Shown: positions 19,742 through 30,565 of the stretch, in pieces | Layout of the letters: the number at the start of each line of letters is the position of its first letter | Position numbering within the stretch: position 1 is the first letter of the stretch | From: Adenophora triphylla var. japonica | Taxonomy: Eukaryota > Streptophyta > Magnoliopsida > Asterales > Campanulaceae | Assembly (NCBI GenBank): GCA_022495995.1 | Contig: JAFEMH010000988.1 | Location: 498,807 to 562,806, forward strand | Length of the DNA stretch: 64,000 nt | Direction of reading: 5' to 3' | Position numbers and translations under genes: made by a program | The notes under the pieces: model-generated | Database searches by the model: none | Seen by the model: the letters and a program-made list of their open reading frames with translations, nothing else | Told to the model about the DNA's origin: nothing

Positions 19742-20331
19742 TTACAAAGATTTTCGACGTGATGACATTTCCTGAAAGTACTTCATGACTTCATCAATGT
19801 TTACATTGTCTAGTACATCTTTTTCAACATAAGACACTAAAGAATCATTTAGCATATCATCCCCCATACGATTACGCAACTCGGACTTCACAAGTTTCAT
19901 AGCATAAAATATCCTTTCGACTGTTGCAGTTGCAACGGGTAAAATTAAAGACAATTTGATCAACAAATATACCAACGGATAAGTCTTATGCTTGTTCTTT
20001 GCAACCAACTTCTGAGCAAGACTACTAGTCCCAAGAACAAGTGAGAAGTCTTCATCATTTCTGACATCTCTAATGTAGTTCTCAAGTTGATTATCAAGCA
20101 CACCAAGATCGAAATCAACATCAAACTCATGTGGGTAAAACGTGGCCAACTTAATCAAAGCTTTTTTGTCAAATGCAACAAACGAGTTACTTGGATCAAG
20201 ACAAGCTATTAGGCTTAGCAACTCCGTATTAGTGTTATCAAAAAGATCATTCAACTCTGAAAGTTGGGAATCTATCACCACATAGAACAATTCAACACGA
20301 TAATGAATCAAGTTGCTCACTTGGACACCTC
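19742..20331 (-). pseudogene. hAT transposase, C-terminal part with dimerisation domain
   Basis: The frame contains NLIHYRVELFYVVIDSQLSE near its start and the hAT dimerisation region LVYLLIKLSLILPVATATVE, followed by RIFYAMKLVKSELRNRMGDD. That is the conserved C-terminus of TTF-type/ZMYM1-like plant hAT proteins. It is cut at 20331 by the retrotransposon TSD ACCTC (20327-20331). The frame continues across that TSD with the sequence ending at 39071. The stop is near 19742. Confidence 0.9.
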
Positions 20332-22101
20332 TGTAAGTGCTCCAATTTGAGCTTGTTAGAATTTTCGTAAGAAAATTAACGAAAGTTATGACATTTCTAA
20401 CAATTCCTAACATTCCTAACATTTCTAACCAAGCAAGGGCAAAGTGGGCATTGTTATTTAAGGATAAACCAATAAAGGAATCCTAAAAAGCAAAAGAAAT
20501 TAAAGAAAAAAAAAATAGAAACTGCTGGATCAAAAACTGGCTGTTTAATTTGATTTTTTTTGAAAATATTCCTCTTGTCCAAAGCCTGAAGCAGCATTTA
20601 ATGAACAGTGCACGCTGAAGGACATATCCGCGCGGACATGATTGCAATTTTCAAAGGGCTATAAATTGAGGCCTTCAGTCTCAGAAATAAAAAAAAAACA
20701 CAATTTGTAACTGTACCTTGGCGAAAATAGTGAGAAAACAGTGAGAATTCTCTAGAATTGTCACCTTTTTCTCAACTATTCAACCAAAATCACACTCACT
20801 CAAACACTCTCATATTCAAGTCTTAAACACTCTTACATTCAAGCCTTCAAACACAAAACACAAGGAAGATAGGTATAACCTCCCTCTTCTTACCCTAAAA
20901 TTCATCCATGCATGCATTTTCAAGCTACAAAATGTAGTTCATTCATCTTCTTGTCTTAGATCCAAGAAGATCACCATGGAAGTTCATCTCCATGAATGAT
21001 CTTCTACAAGGATCAACATTACTTTCAAAGTGTTCTTCTTTTACTTACTTGCAAACAAGTTTTCAAAACCCTAAAACTCATTTTCATACATCAAATCTCA
21101 TTTTCAAAGGATAAAACTCCCCTTCCCAAGCAAATGAAGTGCTTAGTCCTAATGTACCCCAAGGATGGTTTGATATAGTTGATTCACCACTAAAATGTCA
21201 AGTAATCACTAATCAAAACCTAGGGAAATGGGGACAAACATGGATGCAAAACCCCCTTTAAAATCATGTTTTTCTTTCTTGAGAAGTTGCTGTCCAGTAG
21301 CAATTTTCTAAGACCCCAGTCCATGGTCTAATTTTTTGGACACAGATAAACTTGGAATTTGGTGTTCACTACAAAACACTTTTTGTAGCCAACATCCATA
21401 CCTTTCCAGAAATATTTTTATTTTATTTTTTGCGTGAGTAAAACTCCATTTTCCAAATTTTCTTTTGAAGGTCAGATCACCAGTTTCTGGAAGTCCAGAT
21501 CTCATATCTGATATTTCCAGAAGGTTTTGAGTCCTCAAATATTCTTCAAAATGGAAAATTCTTTCGTAGAAATCTTATTTGAGGAGTCTGGAACAACTTT
21601 TATTCTCTGAGTTTTCTCAGATTATGAATTTTTACAGCCCTTAAATCCATTTCAAAATCAAGTGTCCACTGCCTTTTTCATTCTGGCAGAAGTGGTTTCC
21701 AACTTCCAAAAATCTTTTGAGCACCAAAACTCAACCCAAAAATCACACCAAAAATCATGGGATCTTTCCAAAGTCTAATAAAGAATTACCAATTTTTACT
21801 TTCCTCAGTTTCAACTTATTTTGGCCAAAGTAACATGCACACACACACACAATAAATGGTTTTTAGCTTGGAAGACTCGTTTTACGAGGCATTCCGGGTG
21901 CACACTAACGTCCTTCCCGGCATGTAACGTGACCTCCGAACCCAAATCTCTAATCTCGGGCATTTTTCAAAGTTTTGGCCCTTAAAACAAAAATGGTGTG
22001 GCGACTCCGGTCTTTTTTCGATTGGTTTTTCAAAGAAACGAAAGATTTTCAAAAAAAGTAAAACCTTTTCGAAAGAAAATTTTGGCGGGCACATCATCAC
22101 A
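20332..22101 (+). repeat. Element 1 5' LTR
   Basis: TGTAAGTGCTCC ... ACATCATCACA. A TATA box (TATAAA, 20660-20665) lies 23 bp downstream of the palindrome TCCGCGCGGA (20627-20636). A short (CA)n stretch near 21840 differs in length from the 3' LTR. Confidence 0.92.
20627..20665 (+). promoter_or_regulatory. LTR core promoter with GC-rich palindrome and TATA box
   Basis: TATCCGCGCGGAC is followed after 23 bp by GGCTATAAATTGAGG. The same arrangement lies in the 3' LTR (37583-37621) and, in related form, upstream of the antisense genes of this element. Confidence 0.7.
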
Positions 22102-22120
22102 GTGGCGACTCCGCTGGGGA
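22102..22120 (+). other. Element 1 primer-binding site
   Basis: GTGGCGACTCCGCTGGGGA directly follows the LTR. It resembles the site after the 5' LTR of element 2 (GGGGACTCTGCTGGGGA). Confidence 0.75.
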
Positions 22121-23576
22121 AAATAAGCTTTTTCTAAAAAAAATGATATTTGGTATATTGGTGGAAACCATTAAACTTCCCGTTATCGCCTCCTAACACG
22201 AGTCGGGGATAAATTGTGGTTTAACAATCCCACGTACCGGTATCATTGTTTTCAAAAAAACAAAGAAAAGCTTTTGAGGGTCAAGCTTCCGTCCCGGCAT
22301 TTAAAAATCATTTGTTGTGTGTGTTGATTTTTGCACATTTTGGTGTTGTTCTGGCCGCCTCGGAAAAAGTCAAAATTTTGACTGTCGGAATCATGTCCCT
22401 AACTGTCGGAATTCTTGTGCTTATGTGCTTATATGTTCATTATTTTTCAAAAAAAAAAAATTCAAAAAAAAAAAAGGATTTTTCAAAAAGAAAATTTTCA
22501 AAAAAAAAAAATCATGCATCATTCTTTTTAAGACACATAAAAAAATTTCTATTTTACTCAGAAAAAGAAGATAGACTGCTTGCACACTACGCGCACGTGA
22601 CCGTACACTGCACACTACGTCCCTAACCCGGGGAAATCCTTGTCGCGGCCCGTTTGGTCTTATTACGCCTCTCGGTGCAAGCACAGGACTACCCAAAAAT
22701 CCCATGGAGCCTCGTGTCGACCATGCACTTGTCCGTGACACACTTTTGTCCGAGACCCGGTTGGTTTTTAGTCTGGTCTGTGTCATGCCCTGTCTGTGTA
22801 TAGACCTTTCCTTTCAAGCCTTTGTCGGCATACCGACTCAATATCTTTCGGGGACCCTAATCAGTCGAAGCTCTGCCGGTTTTCCGCCGCAGACTTTGAC
22901 TAAGATATTGACCGGCGCCTTGACTTCGGCTCGACCGGCACAAATTATACACTGACTCCCAGCATTGACACTGAGTCATCAAGGATTAATGATTATTCCA
23001 TGCCTAATTACGGCTTAACTGACGACAAGTCAAGATCAATCGTGGACATTTATCAGTCCAAATCGTGCCGACTTTTTTGTCGAGCCCTCGGACATGATCT
23101 TGACTTTGACGTCAGCTTTGTCCGTAATTTGCATCGAATGCTCGTTAAGACTCGATTACCCGCCGGACTTTTAGGATCGTTTTTCTTTCGGTCGGTGGGA
23201 CCCGCTTGCCCTATGTGACCCTCGCTCGGGGCCGTCCACCCCGGGAGGTCGAAATACGTGTGGAATACGAGGGGCTTATAGATGTAGTGACGGGGCCCAC
23301 CGATCCAGATCCGCAGTAGTTTGCGAAAAAAGAGCAATCTTTTCCAACCGATTAGGTTAATAAAACATGTTTTAAGTAAACGTGAACAAATAATCGCATG
23401 TTGCATGAGCCCAAAGCCCAAACACCTACCCTCCTTCATTCCCGCACATCGAACCCTCGTGCCTTTTCCCCGCAGGCTCCTCACAAAGGTTGGTTCCGAC
23501 ACCGGTCACCGTTTGATTAGTTGGGAAGAGTCAAGCGCATCATCGCCTTCGCCGTTTGTTCCGACTGGGTTTCGTA
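22121..23576 (+). other. Element 1 leader
   Basis: About 1.45 kb between PBS and gag without a supported gene. It includes runs of A around 22450-22510 and text such as GGGTCAAG/CGGCATACCG typical of Tat-type leaders. A matching region in opposite orientation lies in element 2 (47870-48700). Confidence 0.5.
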
Positions 23577-26500
23577 ATGTCCGCATCGGCCGGTAATGAT
23601 GGGGATAACGTCACTCCGCCTCCAGGACCCCTCGAGACAAAACAAAGCGGTGGAATCGGTTAGCGTAACGTATGAGATTACGACAGAAGCACAACCGAAT
23701 AGCCTTATGGAGGCTATTAAGAGCCACGGTTTGGCCGCCGGCCTCAATCCCGATGGCACCTTCACCGTGGAAGAAGACGAGGATGCCAATCCCACTCTCG
23801 GCCGCCCTGATTACTCCAGAATGCCACCACCCACCTCCTATGGTACCACTACCAGAACCCATGCTCCTCGGTCTTCGGGTCAGCCAGCCCCCCAGCTTCA
23901 GACCACTGGATCCATGCAGCCCGACGGCACAAATTAGTTCACAGTTCCTCAGTGGGGACAAAGCCAATACAGAATGTCTTCTCATGGTTGGGGCTATTTC
24001 GGAATGCCACAGCTAATGGGGATCCCGCCTCAGTTCGGAACCGATCAATCCGGGCCTTCGCAGCAACAGTTCAAAGGGCCACAACAACAGTTCGGCATGC
24101 CTCAACAGCCGTCAGGAGCCCCTCCTCAGAATGATGCCAGCTCAGCTGCTCCTCCCACAACTTTCACCAATCCATTCCTCGCTCAGGGTTCGATGGGTTA
24201 CCAAACCTCCATCCCAGTTTCATCGGAATCACCAGGACCGCAGTACCCCCCGGGTTATACACCATCGCCTCAGTCAGCCATGCAATTCAACAGTCAGGGA
24301 CAGCAGCCCGCACCTAAGCCTACTTATGGGCCCCACTTTGGAAATCCAAGCTATCCGGCTACAGCGGGACTGCCTCAACCCACTTTGCCGGTTGAAAACC
24401 CACAGCAAGCCGCAAGGTTCTATCCTTTTGCTCAGGGTCCTACTCATGCTCCCCAGGGTAACTTAGCCCAAGGACAGGTTTTCACCTACGTCCCCGGGCC
24501 GGCCATTCCATCCACCAGTCTGCCTCCAGTGGTAAGCCCCCTCTCCGGTTCAAATGCCACGGCTCCGCCACAAGACCCTCATCTGGCCTGGTTCATGGAA
24601 CAACACAAGGAAATGAAAGCGCAGATCGCTGAATTGACTGCCAAGAAGTCTGCTTTCCGGCCTACAGACCCGGACTCCATTGTTCCCCTGCCCCACAAAT
24701 TCGTGATGCCTAATCTGGATCTCTTTGATGGGACTGCATTCCCGAAAACTCATCTGGACACGTATACCTTGGCGATGAAGGCTAAAGGATGCACCAATCA
24801 GCAGTTGGCTGACTATTTCAGTCTGTCTTTGAAGTCCAGTGCCTTAAAATGGTTCTTTCGTTTGAAACCTGAAGCCAGGACTACGTGGGACCAGATTACC
24901 AATGCCTTCACAGAAAAGTACAAGGCCAACTTGGAATGGGAAACAAATAGAGTTGACCTACAAACAACAGTGCAGCGTCCCGACGAGAATGTTGGAGACT
25001 TCTACAAGCGGTGGAATCTGAAACTCAGTGAAATGGCCATCCCTCCTTCTGAAGAGGAACAACTGGATATCTTCCAGTCATGCCTGAAACCACACCTGAG
25101 AGCCTCCCTCAGTCACTTCCCGTACTCAGACTTACGAGCCATGGTTAACTCCGCAGCTAAATTTGAAAAGGCTTACAATCAGCAACCGGCCGCTGCACCT
25201 GCCTACAGATATCGGGCTCCTCCTGCAAACACTGCCCCTGCTCCTGCTAAAGGCAAAGAGATGATTAACTACGCGGGACAGGAATGTAATAACACAACTC
25301 CTTTCACTCCCAGAAAACCAGTCGAGCCCAGGCCACGGGTCATGAACCTCGAAAACTTTGGAATGCCTCTGAATGACATCTTTAGGGGACTGGTGAAAGA
25401 AGGCTTGCTGCGGCCTTTGGAGAATTTCCAACCCAGAAATCCGAACGCTCCCGTGGATACCTCAAAGTATTGTGCTTTTCATCAAGCCCACGGACATCTG
25501 ACTGACAACTGCTTCACTTTGAAAAAGGCAATCCAGGGATTGATAGAACAAGGAAAGTTGGAAGGCCCCGAAGGGCCTAATACAGTCAAAAATCCTCTGC
25601 CAAGGAACCATAATCAGGTGAATATGATTGAGTGCAGAGAACCTTCGCATGCCCAGGAAGATGCTGATGAAGGTCCCCAAATACCCATGGCCAACCTTGT
25701 CGAGGATCCTGAATTCGGATTCCCCCTCAGCCTCGAGGATATTGAACGGATCAACCCATCTTTGTCTCATGTCAGAGATTTCCTGCAAGAATATGAAACC
25801 CGCTACTTCTCAGAGGAAGGGATAGCTGATGCTGAAGAACTGGGGCTGTTCCAGTCAAAACATGAGAAAACCATTTACACAAGATGGTTAGAACAATCGA
25901 GAAGAATCAAACAAGAAAGCTTCCGGCGAGCGCCTGTACTGGGGCTTATCAGCAAAGAGGCCGAAGAGCATCTGGAGCTAGTACACTTCTGCAAGTTGGC
26001 TCTGGGAGAAACCAAATACGATCCCGAAGACAGTGAAACTGAAGAATCAGAGGAGGAAGATTCCTTCTATATCCTGTCGGGAGTCAAATACGTGCCACCC
26101 CCTCTCACTCTTCCCCCGCAGTTTCTGGGTGGAGAAGCCGAGTCGCAACTACCACTTCCGGGAATGGGAGCATATGATAATTTCTGCGGCTGCACGCACC
26201 CATATTCCCCTAACGGGTTTGATCGGCGTTCCCTCTCAGCCGAAATCCCGGTAGTATGGGAAGATGATTCCGATGACAGCGACGACGATGATGATGACGA
26301 GAGCGAAGAGTCAACTGAGGCCCCAGATCCGGAAATAATCTGGAACAATCATGCCGAAAATGAGCCCATGGGAGCCAGGCACAATGGTTGGTTGTCAGCA
26401 AGCAACGATGAAGAACCGCCGGAAAACACAAGTCAGATGCCAGTAGGGACAGGCCCCCAAGAGCTGCACCTCGTAAGATGCACTTGTGGTCAGTGTCCGG

Positions 26501-26991
26501 ATACTTCAGAGGATGAGGGACAGCAAAGCCCGCGCCCAGATCCGTACATATCCGAAATCCTAGAACACAATGTTCCTTATAAGAACCTGACTGGTGAATG
26601 GAAAGGGTTTATTGAAGCACTGGTCGAGAATGGAGGGTTTCAGCCACCAGAAGATGAAGAATTCGTAAACGTCATCGGATCTTTTTCTTCTTTCCCGAGA
26701 ACGGATGGCATAACAACCGTAAGGGTCACAACCGGGCCGCTTGAACGCAGCGAGTGCCTGCAATCACTGAAAAGGGTTATTGATCTGAACGTCTCCCCAG
26801 TGGCCTTCATACCTATGGATCCACATGACGCCTTCCTAATCGCTCCAGTGCCCGACAATGGACCCGGGTGCTCCTTATTTGGACACGGATCTATCGAGCC
26901 GCTACATCAAACTCCCGGGGGGAACGTTGCCTATCCTTCACTTGTGGCTGCCCTACTTGCAAGGGTGAAAGAAAAGAAGAATGTACGATGA
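23577..26991 (+). pseudogene. Element 1 gag
   Basis: The main frame 23974-26991 encodes about 1005 residues. It has a Gln/Pro-rich N-terminal part, a retrotransposon gag domain (LKSSALKWFFRLKPEARTTW and DENVGDFYKRWNLKLSEMAI, about residues 285-355), a Cys/His motif CAFHQAHGHLTDNC (about residues 500-513), and an acidic C-terminus (DDSDDSDDDDDDESEES). The same frame extends upstream through 23596 but is broken by TAG at 23935-23937. A likely true start, MSASAGNDGDN at 23577, is in yet another frame. The N-terminal segment LMEAIKSHGL resembles the gag of element 2. Gag packages the RNA. This copy has at least one stop and probably one frameshift. Confidence 0.85.
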
Positions 26992-27067
26992 AATGGAGGC
27001 CGATAGCCATAACTCGGCCATCCAGGGATGAGATCGAAAAGCCGCCGAGCCCCGACAATAGCGACTC

Positions 27068-27478
27068 TTGTTGTATGATAACTATGAGCAAAGGGCGGGC
27101 TATGGGAGCGAATCAGAGGACGCCCTAGCTTTGTGGGCCATCCAGGGGGCAACAACACAACCCCAGACTCAAAAGCCTGTGACTTGGCAAGCAGTTATAA
27201 GGGCCGCCCAGGAAGAAGCCAGTACAGCTCAGCCCCTCACCGTTGCTAGACTCCTTCAGAACCAGTGGCTGATAGCCAAAAAGGCTCCCCCGTTGACCTT
27301 AGCAGCTTTGAAGAAATCTAGTCAAGAAGCAACTGATGAGGAAGTTAACCTGTTGACCCGATCCGGGCAAATCTTCCAAGGGAATCCCAAGGCAGATAAG
27401 AAGGCCACAAACCAACCACCTGAGGAGAACCGCCGCCCCTATGCTAAAACAAGCTCGACCCCGTGCTCACCCAGTTGA
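27068..27478 (+). pseudogene. Element 1 gag-protease spacer, shifted frame
   Basis: The frame AGYGSESEDALALWAIQG ... EEVNLLTRSGQIFQGN belongs between gag and protease of Tat-type polyproteins. It is in a different frame from the flanking gag (ending 26991) and protease (from 27463), which share one frame. Two compensating indels near 26990 and 27460 would explain this. Confidence 0.65.
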
Positions 27479-28689
27479 AGCAAACACAGGCCAACATCTC
27501 TCTGTGGTCCCTACTCACTTCATCCTATCCCCACAAGCTAAAGCTGGAAGAAAGCCTGGCCCGCACCTTGGTCCCTATTGATGCCACTCCCAACGACATG
27601 GTACAGCTGATTGGAAACATCCGCTACGGAAACATAATCACTTTCACAGATCTCGACCTCCCTCAATTTGGGGCTGATCATAACGAGCCCCTCTTCATCA
27701 CAGTCCAATTGGATGAACGACGCCTCCCTCGGGTCCTGGTTGATAATGGGTCCGGAATGAATATCCTTCCGGCAAAGATCATGAGCCTGCTTGACATCAA
27801 GTCCACGGACTTAAAGCCTTCCTCCCTCACAGTCAAAGCTTACGACTCGACATCTCGAGCAGTCCTTGGAGTTGCTACCTTAGACCTCTGGTTTGGACAG
27901 AAATTGATACCTGTGGAATTCCAGGTTATTTACATCCCAATCACTTTTAATGCCTTATTGGGAAGACCTTGGCTATATCAGGTCAAGGGGGTTGCCTCAA
28001 GCCTCCACCAGTGTGTGAAATTCATATCGAATGGGGACCTGACGACCATTTACAGGGATTTAGTCACCTTGGAGGGCACGGATACAGGGGGAATACCTAT
28101 CCTGGAAATCAAACATGACGAGGAAGGTCTCATGTTAACGGGTTTCACGGTCGAGCCTCCCAAAGCCCAAGTGTGCAACATAGATTTGACAATCACCCGG
28201 GATAAAATCCCTCCGGTCTTGAAAATGATGAGAAAGATGAGCTATCTACCTGGCCTCGGTCTAGGGAAGCACCAACAAGGAACTCACAAACTCATCAAGG
28301 TGAAAGGACAGAACACTCGCCACGGCCTGGGATATGAGGCCTCCTCAGTGGACACTGCAAAAGGAAAAAGATTTGAAGCTATCACAGGAAGGGTCCCGGT
28401 CGACGACCCTAAGTCTCTCTCTTTCAGTCCTAATTTAGCTGACTACTTTGTAAAGGGTCCCACACAACCAGGTAACATCACAAAGCCCACTCCTACAGAA
28501 GGGTGGCTGAAGCTACAGGATAGCCTTAACAAGTTCAGGGGAGCCAAAGCTAACCCGGTCCGTAGAATGTTTCTGGACCTACCCAAGATACCCGGGGCTA
28601 CCACTACCATGAGAAGTGAGTACAGTTCGAGAAGCTCACAACCACAATTCCTACTGCCCAGGAAGGTCCGAAACCTGAGTTTGAATTGA
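27463..28689 (+). CDS. Element 1 aspartic protease with C-terminal G-patch
   Basis: This encodes about 408 residues. The retropepsin-like site is RVLVDNGSGMNILPAKI (Asp in D-N-G-S, about residues 90-106), with a second motif FNALLGRPWLYQVKG (about 167-181). A G-patch follows: KMMRKMSYLPGLGLGKHQQG and RHGLGYEAS (about residues 255-295). G-patch modules are RNA-binding/helicase-activating and are often found next to the protease in this Ty3 group. The frame ends at 28689, and remnants (ELTVPKAKATEVFSDDWDGP) continue in another frame. The protein would process Gag-Pol. Confidence 0.85.
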   Translation: MLTQLKQTQANISLWSLLTSSYPHKLKLEESLARTLVPIDATPNDMVQLIGNIRYGNIITFTDLDLPQFGADHNEPLFITVQLDERRLPRVLVDNGSGMNILPAKIMSLLDIKSTDLKPSSLTVKAYDSTSRAVLGVATLDLWFGQKLIPVEFQVIYIPITFNALLGRPWLYQVKGVASSLHQCVKFISNGDLTTIYRDLVTLEGTDTGGIPILEIKHDEEGLMLTGFTVEPPKAQVCNIDLTITRDKIPPVLKMMRKMSYLPGLGLGKHQQGTHKLIKVKGQNTRHGLGYEASSVDTAKGKRFEAITGRVPVDDPKSLSFSPNLADYFVKGPTQPGNITKPTPTEGWLKLQDSLNKFRGAKANPVRRMFLDLPKIPGATTTMRSEYSSRSSQPQFLLPRKVRNLSLN

Positions 28690-29387
28690 CCGTGCCGAAA
28701 GCCAAAGCCACAGAAGTCTTTTCAGATGATTGGGATGGTCCGATTATGCAACACCTATTCGGGGAAGAGATTCAGGTACCAGACCTGATTGATTTCAGCT
28801 CAGTCAAAGAAATGGTAGCAATGATCGAGGGAGGAGAACAGAAACGAGACAGCCCCTGAGTCATGAGATCACTGACAGCAATGCCGCTAAAGAATTGGGA
28901 AACTCTCTCAGGCCCGTCCGCGACCAAAGAAGAAATGATCACCAAGCCTGGATTGGCTCCCGTCCCTTTGTGTAAACCTAGGAAGAGTCCTCCGAGTCTC
29001 TCATTGTTAAGGTCGAGTCTCTAGGTTCGTCCGATGGCCTTACGCCTGAAGACTGCGAGTCTGTAGCAAACGCTGTACTCCCTTTCGTTCCTAATGAAAT
29101 GACGAACCTTTCTGAGTATCCCTTGATTGCCACTTTAACTAATGATGAATTAATTAATAAAAAAAAACATTTGATAATAATTCATTAGATAAAAAAGCAG
29201 ACACATTGAATAACAAAAAAAAATCAAACAAAAAAAAATCTTTAAGCAGGCTGTCCGGAAAGAGGAAAATCGAGCCCAAGCTGCCGAAGAGATTTTGACG
29301 AGTGTGAATTTGGGAACCGCGGAAGAGCCTAAAGAGACGCAGATTGGTGATTTCTTCAAAGGAACTGGAAAGGATGCTCTACAAAAT
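28690..29387 (+). pseudogene. Element 1 residual pre-RT region
   Basis: Fragments of the linker before RT are visible in mixed frames, ending with LTSVNLGTAEEPKETQIGDF and FKGTGKDAL. In relatives this is the text just upstream of the RT domain. An AT/A-rich stretch (29140-29240) interrupts it. The RT itself is absent. At 29381-29403 the sequence (TACAAAATCC repeated) passes directly into integrase. Confidence 0.7.
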
Positions 29388-30133
29388 CCTACAAAATCCT
29401 CAACTCAAGGAAAGTAGCCCTCTTCATCAAAGAGAACATCATATGCCGATACGGGTTGCCAGCCGAAATCGTCTCAGATAATGGATCCCACTTCGAAGGA
29501 GAATGTGAAAGGCTGCTGGCAGAATTCAGAATAACCCGTCACAAATCATCTCCTTACAGGCCCCAAACCAACGGAGCCGTCGAAACAGCAAACAAGACTC
29601 TGGAAAACATTATCCGGAAAACGGCTGTCCGAGGCAAAGATTGGCCCGAGAAGCTACACTTGGCACTCTGGGGCTACAGAACATCAGTCAGAACGGCAAC
29701 CGGGGAAACACCGTTTGCCCTCACATACGGAATGGAAGCCGTACTCCCAATCGAGCTAGAAATCCCCTCACTCCGTGTGTTGTTGGAGAGCCAGATCAAC
29801 GAGGTCGAATGGCTCCAAAGTCGCCATGATGAATTGGCCCTACTAGATGAGCGACGATTGAAAGCAATGGAACACATCCTAGCCTACCAAGGGAGAATGG
29901 CCAGAGCCTTCGACAAGAAAGTAAAGCATCGGGAGATCCGAGAAGGTGATCTCGTTTTGAAAGAAAAGCCCCCAGTCCGCATCAACCCCCTCGGCAAATG
30001 GGAGCCTGTCTGGGTCGGGCCATACATCGTCCAAAAGATCTTCTCCGGAGGAGCCATGCAACTTGCAGACCTCGACGAAAATCCCTTTTTACACCCAGTG
30101 AATGGTGACAAGCATCGCAGATACTACGCGTAA
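29388..30133 (+). pseudogene. Element 1 integrase, C-terminal half
   Basis: The text enters integrase at KVALFIKENIICRYGLPAEI and continues VSDNGSHFEG (second catalytic Asp) and SPYRPQTNGAVETANKTLEN (catalytic Glu), then the C-terminal DNA-binding region (VKHREIREGDLVLKEKPP, GKWEPVWVGPYIV). It ends NGDKHRRYYA. The zinc-binding domain and the first catalytic Asp are missing. No chromodomain is seen, as expected for Tat elements. Confidence 0.9.
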
Positions 30134-30565
30134 AACACTGAGGGAGTGCTAAAAGAGTAATACCCAACTAGGTTGAAAACCCGAAAAGGGCGGCCTAGGT
30201 AAAAAACAGGGTTGCACCAAAAAAAAACAACAAAAAAACAAAAACAAAAAAAAACAACAACAAAATCGACCAGGTCGAACTACGGAGACCTGAGCCCTTT
30301 TGTCCGAAGGGAACGTAGGCAGCCGGAAACGGTTCGTTCTAAAGCACAAATAAAAGTCATACTTTGACATCAATAAACTGATCAGACCATGAAAGCGTCT
30401 CGAAAAACTCCAAAGCAATTCACATATTCATTACAGTTAAAAACTTTTTGATGAGTCTAAGCCCGGTTCATTCCTACAACTGGCAACCTGCTAAAAGAAA
30501 CTAATATACATAATCAAACTAATGTGTCTGCTACGACAAGAAACGGATACTCGGAAACCTCAGAG
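30134..30565. other. Element 1 post-integrase spacer
   Basis: This contains GGGCGGCCTAGGTAAAAAAC and CAGGGTTGCACC, conserved in inverted orientation in element 2 (45690-45890). A poly-A/C-A-rich stretch and GAACGTAGGCAGCC follow. No gene. Confidence 0.6.

Noticed and set aside
22246..22786. Lys/Phe-rich ORFs in the element 1 leader
   Set aside because: Produced by poly-A/poly-T runs around 22450-22510.
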